From Nemertoderma westbladi (Eukaryota > Xenacoelomorpha > Nemertodermatida > Nemertodermatidae), in contig JAUCBJ010002894.1 in NCBI GenBank assembly GCA_032718475.1, positions 1 through 30,698 on the forward strand: a stretch of DNA of 30,698 nt. The letters run 5' to 3'. The position numbers and the translations under genes were made by a program. Under the pieces are notes generated by a model that worked only from the letters and a program-made list of their open reading frames with translations, was not told the origin of the DNA and made no database searches. Shown here piece after piece: positions 21,138 through 30,698 of the stretch. Position 1 is the stretch's first letter. The number at the start of each line of letters is the position of its first letter.

Positions 21138-22265
21138 ATGGCTATGACGCCGCTAAACTTATGTAGAAGAGTATGGGTATCGCGACCGTTAATAAACCCG
21201 ACGCGACTACTCGGTACCACGGTTACGGCGCGAGCCGCATTGAAAGAGATGCGATGTCGGGACGCTCTGAACCTCGCGATGGAAGAAGAGATGCGTCGAG
21301 ATGAGAGAGTCGTGATAATGGGAGAGGAAGTGGCCCTGTACCACGGGGCCTACAAGGTAACCCAACATCTACACGACAAATTCGGGGATAAACGAGTCAT
21401 AGATACACCGATAACCGAGATGGGATTCGCGGGGATTGCCGTAGGGGCGGCGTTCAACGGGATGCGACCGATCTGCGAGTTCATGACGTTCAACTTCGCG
21501 ATGCAAGCCATCGACCACATCGTCAACTCGGCCGCCAAGACCCTGTACATGTCGGGCGGGTTGGTCAACTGCCCGGTGGTGTTCCGGGGTCCCAACGGCA
21601 TGTCAGCCGGCGTCGCCGCCCAACACTCTCAATGCTTCGCATCCTGGTACGGGAACATACCAGGTCTCAAGGTAATCGCTCCCTACTCATCCGAGGATTG
21701 TAAAGGGTTACTGAAGGCCGCGATTAGAGACGACAACCCTGTGGTCTTCCTTGAACACGAACTCATGTACGGAGTTAGCATGCCAATGTCGCCGGAAGTA
21801 GAGAGTGAGGATTACGTCGCACCCATAGGGAAGGCTAATATAGAACGAGAAGGATCCGATATAACGCTGGTCTCATTTAGTCGTTTAGTGGGTTTCTGTT
21901 TGGAAGCGGCGGAACTTCTCTCTCGAGACGGAATATCCGCTGAGGTAATTAATCTGCGGACGATACGACCTATGGACGACGAGTCCATCATCAACAGCGT
22001 GAAGAAGACCAACCATTTGGTGACCGTGGAGGGCGGGTTCCCCCAGTCCGGGGTCGGTGCAGAGATCTGCGCCCGGGTCATGGAATCCGACGCCTTCGAC
22101 TACCTAGACGCGCCTGTGCTGCGGGTGACCAGCGCCGACGTTCCGACTCCATACAACCAGGGGTTGGAGTTCACTTGCAACCCGCAGGTTGAGAATATCG
22201 TGCGGACTGCTAAACACTCGCTCAGTGTGCAGATAGGCGCATCAGCACAACAACACACCGGATAG
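21138..22265 (+). CDS. PDHB: Pyruvate dehydrogenase E1 component subunit beta, mitochondrial, intronless
   Basis: E1-beta pairs with E1-alpha in the mitochondrial pyruvate dehydrogenase complex, which converts pyruvate to acetyl-CoA using thiamine diphosphate. The 375-residue protein starts with a basic, acid-free presequence (about 1-35). The E1-beta domain follows: GEE at 62-64 for cofactor binding, [17 protein letters not shown] from 89, [20 protein letters not shown] from 115, and RGPNG then [13 protein letters not shown] around 150-172. The transketolase C-terminal domain carries [11 protein letters not shown] and [20 protein letters not shown] (292-311). The family is usually near 360 residues, and this one ends in a 15-20 residue extension of unclear origin. 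The ATG context (GTAATGG) is good. Most animal PDHB genes have many introns; none is present here, which points to a retrogene, although the frame is fully intact. Confidence 0.97.
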   Translation: MAMTPLNLCRRVWVSRPLINPTRLLGTTVTARAALKEMRCRDALNLAMEEEMRRDERVVIMGEEVALYHGAYKVTQHLHDKFGDKRVIDTPITEMGFAGIAVGAAFNGMRPICEFMTFNFAMQAIDHIVNSAAKTLYMSGGLVNCPVVFRGPNGMSAGVAAQHSQCFASWYGNIPGLKVIAPYSSEDCKGLLKAAIRDDNPVVFLEHELMYGVSMPMSPEVESEDYVAPIGKANIEREGSDITLVSFSRLVGFCLEAAELLSRDGISAEVINLRTIRPMDDESIINSVKKTNHLVTVEGGFPQSGVGAEICARVMESDAFDYLDAPVLRVTSADVPTPYNQGLEFTCNPQVENIVRTAKHSLSVQIGASAQQHTG

Positions 22266-22638
22266 TCAATGCTAATTGCGAGTCTTAGATTATTTAATAC
22301 TATAGTTTTCGGCTATTCATACTGAGTTTTATGAATTATTTAGTTTGAACTTATTAGTGTAGTTTTTTTTTGATGCGTTGGAATGGAAGTTTTTGTACTT
22401 AATATTGTAAAATATAATATTACTGTTAGATTTGAATAGCACAAGGCCACTTGCCATCTTTGTAATGTTCATTTTATAACCATATAGAATACAGAATGGT
22501 GATCCCATAACATTGCCCTAGAAAGAATATACAAGCTTTTTTAGCTTGGGCACCTGTTTGACAAGACAATACATTTTATTATTGAGCTGATGTATCTCTT
22601 CTGAGGAATTGGTTCAGCAGAATGGTTTGAAATTTTGA

Positions 22639-22644
22639 AATAAA
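22639..22644 (+). terminator. Candidate PDHB polyadenylation signal
   Basis: This is the first AATAAA after the PDHB stop, 374 bases downstream. No long A-tract follows the coding region directly, so the insertion tail expected of a very young retrocopy is not preserved. Confidence 0.4.
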
Positions 22645-22930
22645 ATATTTAAGTTCCCAGAAATATTCAAAATGAAAAATGTTATTTTTAAAAATTAAAA
22701 AAAACGAGTATTTTGGCATTTTGTGTGATGTAACTTTTGCAATAATTTTTAATCCTCAATTTGGTCCAGTGGTTCCAGAGAAACAAAAAATAAAATAAAC
22801 TTAAAATAAAGTAAAGGCTTCATTCAAACCTTTCCGCCAATTTATGTTAAATGGAGGGATAATTAGGCTATTATTCAAACTATATTTAAAAAAATAATGA
22901 AGAATGCTAATTAACTAAAATCTTCGATAT

Positions 22931-22953
22931 GGGGGGGGGGGGGGGGGGGGGGG
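22931..22953 (+). repeat. Poly-G run (23 G)
   Basis: This homopolymer is followed at once by TTTCCTGGTCGG, the inverted tail of the GTCTGTC-rich repeat. The run therefore borders a mobile-element-like end. Confidence 0.9.
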
Positions 22954-23408
22954 TTTCCTGGTCGGTGATTTCATTCCTGATGTCTGTTTTGAGGGCGACG
23001 GATTCTAGACTGTCTATCTGTTCGTCTGTCGATCTGTCTGTCAAAATTTAGGAAAGCACACGAGTTCGCTAAAATTTTAGCTTAAGAGGTTTTCCCGGTC
23101 GGTGATGCCATTTATAAAGACAGTATTCAAATATGATGGAGTATACCTGTCGGTCTGTCCGTCAAAATGAAACAGACAGATAATATAGTATCCCGTTGTG
23201 CATACAATCCCGTTAAGGCAGACATTCTAGAATCCATCAAACATTAAAACTGACATTTAGAAATGAAATTACTGAACAGGACAATTCCTTACAATGCGTG
23301 TGCTTTATTTTATTTTCTGTCTCTTTAATTTTATAAATAATTATATTAATTCTTTAATTTTGACCGACTGACAGACTATAACTCGAGAACTAAAAGAGAT
23401 CTCGCCAT
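22954..23408. repeat. Cluster of GTCTGTC-rich repeat copies, direct and inverted
   Basis: Inverted tails (TTTCCTGGTCGGTGATTTCA at 22954, TTTTCCCGGTCGGTGATG at about 23092) and a direct copy (23140-23290, with GTCTGTCCGTCAAAAT and ATTAAAACTGACATTTAGAA) lie together. At 23358-23408 the inverted head of the copy at 7991 appears (GACCGACTGACAGAC then CTCGAGAAC and AGAGATCTC). The arrangement suggests insertions into one another or a foldback element. Confidence 0.6.
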
Positions 23409-24014
23409 GTCGTTTTCAGTTTCGAAATCGGCATTAAATTTTGTTTCAAAATTAGTAAAAAAAATTGTATCAAACAGATACAGGAATATTAATTCAGTTA
23501 GGAGGGTCCTTAACATGAAAGTGTTTATGAGGCCCAAAGCGGAATTATCACATTATGGGCTATTGTCTATGCAGTTATACACACTTACAATACTTACATA
23601 CATCGGTCAGACCACTGATGCATTACCGGTCGGCCCCGCAACGAAACACCTACCGATGATAGGTGATAGGAGAACCCTGCGTAGCATCCGTTTGTCGTAC
23701 CGCCAGGGGATCTATCGCCTTTTGCAGTAAGAGCCAATTAGGGGCTGCCATAGCAGCAAAGACACTACTGCTGCCCGGAATAACTTTAATTAAGTCTGTT
23801 TAGTATGAGGACTGCCTGTCAGCGATTACATGATATTATTGACCTAGACACACATGTCTACCAAATAGTGACAGTAAGATATGGTGGAGACTGCTGAGCT
23901 GACGGACAATTAACGAGACGATATATTAATTCGGTAAGTAAATAACTCGTCTCGGTGAATGAGACAATGATATCAAGGAGGCAAGTTATGACAATGCAAA
24001 ACTCGTATTAATGG

Positions 24015-24185
24015 TGTTCCACCTTGGTGAGTAGTTTAATTAATCCGTTGCTTAAATTCATATTTCTTAATTTAGAGGTCGTGAGTTCGAGCCCCACAAT
24101 GTGTCCAGACGAGTTTCCATTTCGGCACGAATCCTTTAAAGTGACTAAACAAGGCGGCATGCATCCTTTCTTCTGTGGAGCATAT
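24015..24185 (+). mobile_element. tRNA-derived SINE, copy 2
   Basis: The copy opens GTTCCACCTTGGTGAGTAG, has a B box GTTCGAGCC at 24085-24093 and shares the body TTTCGGCACGAATC...AAAGTGACTAAACAAGGCGGCAT with the copy at 16133-16276. The spacer between the two boxes is AT-rich and longer than in copy 1, so it is diverged or carries an insertion. The 3' boundary is uncertain. Confidence 0.75.
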
Positions 24186-24634
24186 TATAGTTTTGGGTGG
24201 AACACGCTGGAAATAAGTCGTTAGTTAGTAGTTTTTTTGTAATCGGCTCATATTTGCATATCTTGGATAGCGTTCAAATTGATTGCGCCAAGAGCACCCT
24301 CACCACTTCTCTGTAGGCTGTAGCAATGCGTCCGACAGGCGAACTGAAGCTAATCTGTATGTATAATGTAAACTTGTTTTCATAGATCAGCCTTACAGAG
24401 TTTACTTGAGTTTCAAAGAAAAATTTAACAGTTAAAATAGTGGATGCTTAGCTCACTAACTTTGTGGATCGCCCAATATACGAAAGTGTGTGCTATAAAT
24501 TTGTAGCTGTGTTGCTTTTTGGGTTGTTTTGTAGCTGGGTTGATTCCACTGGCTGGAGAATACATGAGCTAACTCTTTTTGCGTTTACGGTATCCCTCCC
24601 ACAAAAACATCGTATTAGAACATGAGCAAGGCGA

Positions 24635-24722
24635 CCCCCCCCCCCCCCACACGCTCTTCCTAAACCAGAGGCCTTATCATAAAAAGGCTTTACCGACCAA
24701 CGCCCACACCCCCCCCCCCCCC
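24635..24722 (+). repeat. Two poly-C runs (14 C each)
   Basis: C-runs lie at 24635-24648 and 24709-24722, separated by about 60 bases of unremarkable sequence. Confidence 0.85.
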
Positions 24723-24960
24723 ACCACCTCCCTTCTGAACTGCAGCCATCTAATTATTCCCTCACAGTGCCCATTATTAAATAATAAGATACTTGTTATT
24801 TTTAGTGAAGATTAAACAAAGGATTATATTATTTACCGCTAACATTAAATATTGTTTTAAATATATACATCACCTGATAATGAAAACGTGACTATTAAAT
24901 AATCAAAATGAAGGTGGTTTAATCAACGAGCAATTAGTGTAGCTATACAATAATTGGGTT

Positions 24961-24966
24961 TTTAAT
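24961..24966 (-). terminator. Candidate GAPDH polyadenylation signal
   Basis: The minus strand reads ATTAAA, the common AATAAA variant, 212 bases past the GAPDH stop. A second ATTAAA lies further on near 24915. Confidence 0.25.
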
Positions 24967-25177
24967 CGGAAATATTATGTAAAAATACCTACAAAACGCA
25001 CAAATTTTATAAGTTATTGATTGATGGGTTTGTGTAGAAAGTACAAGCACAAATGTGAGCTATATTCATTTGAATTCTAATTGTAACACCTATACATTAA
25101 AGGCTATGCTGACACTCTGAGATCACAACAATAGGCTAATCTACAAGAGTTAACCAGTCTACTAGTTCTCCTTCCAT

Positions 25178-27100
<1,923 letters not shown>

Positions 27101-27240
27101 ACCAATTGAGGGAAAGGAGCAGGTTTTACAGAGGCAGGCTTTTCTAACCAAAACAATAAACGGCCACTTTACCAATTGAGGGAAAGGAACAGGTGACAGA
27201 GGCTGGTGGGCTTTTCTAAACAAAACAATAAACGATCGCT
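27101..27240 (+). repeat. 70-bp tandem repeat, 2 units (cluster A)
   Basis: Units start at 27101 and 27171 with ACCAATTGAGGGAAAGGA, then CAGG, GACAGAGGC, CTTTTCTAA and CAAAACAATAAACG. The reverse complement forms cluster B at 29259-29450, and a single diverged copy is at 28311-28362. Confidence 0.9.
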
Positions 27241-28310
27241 TTACAGCAACAAGGGGTGTAGTGAAACCGATATGAGCATTTTTTAACGTTTTTAACTGGA
27301 GTTTCAATGTAGTAAGTTCATGCGTTTACCAGTTACCGCTACGTCAGTACACAGTAGGTCTGTGTAAATTACATATTTAAAATATTGCAAAATACCAGTG
27401 GTTATAATACTGAATAGTGGAATACTGTAGTAATGAGTTATCTACCTACATTACAAAGTAGTCAGTAGCAAGTAGTGTGGTGTATGCATGGCATGTGTTG
27501 AAGGGGCATTATATTTTTACGAATTACCGGTACTCGGTACATCTACTTGTCTACTATATCTACTCGTGGGTGTGGCTCAGGTTCACCCTCCGATTTTAGG
27601 AGTTTAGTAAATTTGAACAAAATATGTAAATTGTTTACAGATACTTTTACAGTACTTATTACTTAGCTGCAATACGCTATACCAACTGCAGAACATTGCA
27701 AACATATAAATATGATGTAGATTGTAATTGTAAATCTGCTGGTCTATGATTGGTTTGCCTGATAAGTGATAATTATTCTCACCTACAAATTACATGACTG
27801 CATTGGCAAAGGAAGTTGACAGAATAGCTTTGAGCTGAGCCATTGTATTGGATGGCGGTTGGTGGTGATAGGTCCATCCAATAACATTTAGGCTTATCAT
27901 CAAGAATTTGACCTTTCCACAAAAATATAATAATGCTCCAACACATACTTAGTCAATAAATATGTGCGAAGGTAAATATGTAGCAATCACATACCAATGT
28001 TTAGTTATCCAACTCAATGTTCCCCCTATCGGATTTAATTGCATAATTGCAACCGAACCCAACTCCTATGTTTTCTTAACCTGTACATATTCACTCTAAA
28101 ATTATAATAAAAATTTAGTAATCTGAATTGCTGTATTGAATTTGTAGGTACACGAAACGTGACTGTACCTCGAAGAATCACGTATATTACAGTACAATAA
28201 TCCATTGGTGAGAGACGTGAGTGTGTCATAGTTGACAAGAGGAAACTTGACACAAATTCCATCTCGGCGAATTAATACAGTAGTACCTCCTCTTGTTGAA
28301 TTATTAATTA
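27241..28310. other. Intergenic, no supported gene
   Basis: The sequence is AT-rich with scattered GTAC and CCGG words. A minus-strand CCAAT-containing stretch at 27840-27900 next to GTGAGA near 27780 looks somewhat like a promoter or untranslated exon, but nothing confirms it. Confidence 0.4.
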
Positions 28311-28362
28311 AGAGAAAGGAGCAGGTTTTCAGTAGCGCTACTCTAACCGAAACAATAAACAA
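28311..28362 (+). repeat. Single diverged copy of the 68-70-bp repeat
   Basis: GAGAAAGGAGCAGGTTTTCAG then CTCTAACCGAAACAATAAAC matches cluster A in the same orientation. Confidence 0.8.
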
Positions 28363-29258
28363 GAAGTCAACAGAACATGTTTTACAGTTTTATTTTTGAG
28401 ACTAATTGGCTGTTATTTGTGTCTGCGTATTTGCGCTGATTTTGATTGCGTCGTAAAGTCCCCCCCCCCCCTCCCTCCCCCCAACCCCTATCGGACATCG
28501 TAGATAAGAAAATTAACATTTATTACGATTATCATAGTCAAAACGCGAACGTGGCTGTACACTACAGTAAGTTTCTCACAACTATGGTACATAGTAAAGC
28601 TATACAATTGAATATCTCCCTAATCCTAAAAAATTACCAATCTACCAAAACCTACATATTAATACTTGTAATTATAATTATTTGTAAGTTGGTTGAACTA
28701 ACAGTAGAATATTACCAGTACTAAGGTTTTATATGGATGGTCGGTCTATATTGCTGAAGATTAACACCAACTGCCTGCTTGCTTGCTGGCAACCAACTCC
28801 CCCCTAGCTACATAGTGGTTTATTATTAAATATATGACTGTATGTATACCCATAACAGTGTTGTGTGTCTTCAACCAATAAGTGGCATTGGCAATATGAA
28901 TCATTTTCTTACCTCCTTGATGGATAGTGTGCCTTCCAATATTTAATATAGATAGTGTGTTGTAAGGCTTGATATATTTCTATACTGGAATGAAACAACA
29001 ATTTATGTATTTATCTACCAGGCTGACTTCTAATCAATCAAAGCCTGTTTAATTTAATTATTGAATTAATTGCAAATCTTACCCACTCCATCTCTCATCA
29101 AACATTAACAAAACATCTTAGAGCCACTATGTAGGTTGATACGGTTGGGGGGGGGGGACTTTATATCCTTGGGGGACGTTTATTAAAATTGTCATGTAAC
29201 CCTAACGGTAAGCAGGAAAATTCGCCCGCGAGAAAGCTTCGCCCAATAATCAATTTTT
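28363..29258. other. Intergenic, no supported gene
   Basis: The region holds a C-run at 28460-28471 preceded by AAAGT and a G-run at 29147-29157 followed by ACTTT, which are the same motif on opposite strands. Otherwise it is AT-rich; open frames such as the 92-codon one at 28446 resemble nothing known. Confidence 0.5.
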
Positions 29259-29450
29259 GTTTTGGTTAGAAAAAGCCGTCTCTGTAACCTGCTCCTTTCC
29301 ATCAATTGGTAACAACATGGTTTATTGTTTTGGTTAGAAAAAGCCTTCTCTGTAACCTGCTCCTTTCCATCAATTGGTAACAACATCGTTTATTGTTTTG
29401 GTTAGAAAAAGCCGTCTCTGTAATTGCTCCTTTCCCTCAATTGGTAACTA
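29259..29450 (-). repeat. 68-bp tandem repeat, 3 units (cluster B)
   Basis: Units begin at 29259, 29327 and 29395 with GTTTTGGTTAGAAAAAGCC, then TCTCTGTAA, GCTCCTTTCC and CAATTGGTAAC. They are the reverse complement of cluster A. The first two units are nearly identical; the third has lost a few bases. Confidence 0.92.
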
Positions 29451-29828
29451 AAATGTTTACTAACAGGAATCACTTTTGGTTTATTGGGCGACGGTTGTCC
29501 ACGAGCATATTGTGTCATAATCGAAGAAATTTAAGGGAATTTTGGGGATTATTAGTAAGTCACCGTTGATATATGGATGTCAGCAAACATATGATTAATT
29601 CACTATTTTCAAGAGTACCTACCATATTTCATCGCCTACTGTTTTAGTCAGTATTATTTCCATTTCATATATACGGTAAAGGGGGCGGGCCTATACTGGC
29701 CTACTGTTTGCCGATATTTGGGCACCCGCACCCTTGGTCCATAGTTGAATTTCTTTCAGTATTTTGATACACAGTAGGCCCACACACTGTGATCTCATGG
29801 CCCGGATCATTCACATATATATGGGGGT

Positions 29829-29852
29829 GGGGGGGGGGGGGGGGGGGGGGGG
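29829..29852 (+). repeat. Poly-G run (24 G)
   Basis: This homopolymer is followed by ACTTTTAAAT, as the run at 29147-29157 is followed by ACTTTATAT. Confidence 0.9.
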
Positions 29853-30215
29853 ACTTTTAAATCATAAAAAAATCATTGGCAATAGACCAGCTACAAAATG
29901 TTAAATAGCTGTTACTTCTGATTAATTGTAATGCAAGAGATGCCAGCTTTCAACTTTCATGTAAAATAGAAAGAACACGAAGTGCGGCCTTCGCGCAGCA
30001 CGTGACATAAACTTATGTTAATTGTCAACTCGAAAGAATTATGAGCATAATCAAATTAAATGTCCCCAAATCACTTTACCACCTACAGTAGAGGCAGACT
30101 GGGGTTACTGCAGTCGATTTAAGACTCACAAAAGAAGTGCAATAGAATATGAGCCAGTCAATCAATCAGGAAGAGAGATTTCCTCGGGAGAGGGTTGAAT
30201 TTCTATTGCGACCAT

Positions 30216-30239
30216 CCCCCCCCCCCCCCCCCCCCCCCC
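30216..30239 (+). repeat. Poly-C run (24 C)
   Basis: This is a pure C homopolymer preceded by GACCAT. Its length in the assembly may be unreliable. Confidence 0.9.
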
Positions 30240-30517
30240 ATCTGGAGGAATTACCGTCCCACAAAGACGATGGCTATGGAATGGATGGTGTACAAGGTAT
30301 ATCTGCCAAGTTTCAGCTTGATCGGAAAAACAATTTCGAACATTTTGCCCTCTAGCGACAATTGCAGACCGATTACCCACCCCGCACAACCACACCGGAT
30401 GTATTCTAGCACATATCTGCCAAGTTTCAGCTTGAAAAAGACATGTAAACCTCTAGCGGGAGTGTGTTGGTGAATCTATCTCTCTTTATTGAAAGTTTCA
30501 TGCGATATCATTAAGAT

Positions 30518-30551
30518 TTGTGTGTGTGTGGGGGGGGGGGGGGGGGGGGGG
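30518..30551 (+). repeat. GT-repeat joined to a poly-G run (22 G)
   Basis: A short (GT)n tract passes directly into 22 G. It is the last low-complexity feature of the window. Confidence 0.9.
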
Positions 30552-30698
30552 CAGTTACGGTACCTTAATAACGACATTATATTCCAGGACATGGTGTATT
30601 TGGATAGCAAATAAATAATAGAATTAAAAAACAAATCGAGAAACACTACTGGCTAATAATTAATTTGTTTGAAAGTGCATCAGTAATTTTTATGAGCA

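Larger units (their letters stand above)
22266..25177. other. Intergenic region between the convergent PDHB and GAPDH genes
   Basis: The region holds a candidate PDHB polyadenylation signal (22639), a 23-base G-run, inverted and direct copies of the GTCTGTC-rich repeat (22954-23408), a SINE copy (24015-24185) and C-runs (24635-24648, 24709-24722). A 107-codon frame at 23407 overlaps repeat sequence and resembles no known family, so it is not called as a gene. Confidence 0.7.
29853..30698. other. Intergenic, no supported gene
   Basis: The region holds a 24-base C-run (30216-30239), a duplicated 21-base word (30299 and 30415), a CTCF-like core on the minus strand (30345-30358) and a GT-repeat running into a 22-base G-run (30518-30551). 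Small frames across the C-run are artefacts of low complexity. Confidence 0.55.

Noticed and set aside
23407-23730. A 107-codon frame
   Set aside because: It begins at the edge of repeat sequence, has no recognisable domain and no supporting splice or promoter context.
27776-27900. A possible 5' untranslated exon or promoter upstream of GAPDH (CCAAT words, TAG/GTGAGA)
   Set aside because: Only short common motifs are present; nothing links them to GAPDH without transcript data.
28913-28987. An exon-like segment on the minus strand (TTTCATTCCAG ... AAGGAG/GTAAGA)
   Set aside because: Splice words are good, but no frame gives a recognisable protein and the segment is made of a duplicated GATAGTGTG word.

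Overview
This is animal nuclear DNA, probably from a marine invertebrate; the phylum cannot be fixed from the sequence. The evidence is a split chaperonin gene with canonical GT-AG introns, two intronless housekeeping-enzyme genes, tRNA-derived SINEs, a hAT-type DNA transposon, a complete LTR retrotransposon and many long G or C homopolymers. There are no bacterial operons, ribosome binding sites or CRISPR arrays.

Layout. (1) Positions 1-6231: an LTR retrotransposon on the + strand. Its two LTRs are identical over the 329 bases that can be compared, and one intact 1619-codon gag-pol frame lies between them. Only about 13 bases of its 5' end appear to be missing. (2) About 6430-6669: a frameshifted relic of a non-LTR retrotransposon tail. 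(3) Positions 7585-19807, minus strand: the last three coding exons of CCT7, the eta subunit of the TRiC/CCT chaperonin (exons 19807-19705, 10481-10325 and 7722-7585). The reading phase is consistent across both introns. (4) The 9.2-kb intron between the first two of these exons is almost entirely a 27/29-bp minisatellite (about 10738-15856 and 17491-19700). It is interrupted by a 1634-bp non-autonomous hAT element with a perfect 8-bp target duplication, and that element carries a SINE and a foldback element. (5) Positions 21138-22265 (+): an intact intronless pyruvate dehydrogenase E1 beta gene. (6) Positions 25178-26179 (-): an intact intronless GAPDH gene, tail-to-tail with PDHB. (7) The remainder is non-coding and rich in dispersed repeats, including a 68-70-bp repeat in clusters of opposite orientation, SINE copies and poly-G/poly-C runs.

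The most striking observation is that the minisatellite monomer matches the authentic 5' splice site of the adjacent CCT7 exon. On the CCT7 strand that exon ends ATACCGCG and the intron begins GTAAGT. The monomer reads ATACCACG followed by GTTAGT, or GTAAGT in a minority class. The intron therefore appears to have grown by amplifying its own exon-intron junction into some 250 decoy donor sites. Without the array and the hAT insertion the intron would be only about 0.3 kb. No upstream CCT7 exon is recognisable from 19808 to the window end, so PDHB and GAPDH may be retrogenes nested in the next CCT7 intron; this is inference.
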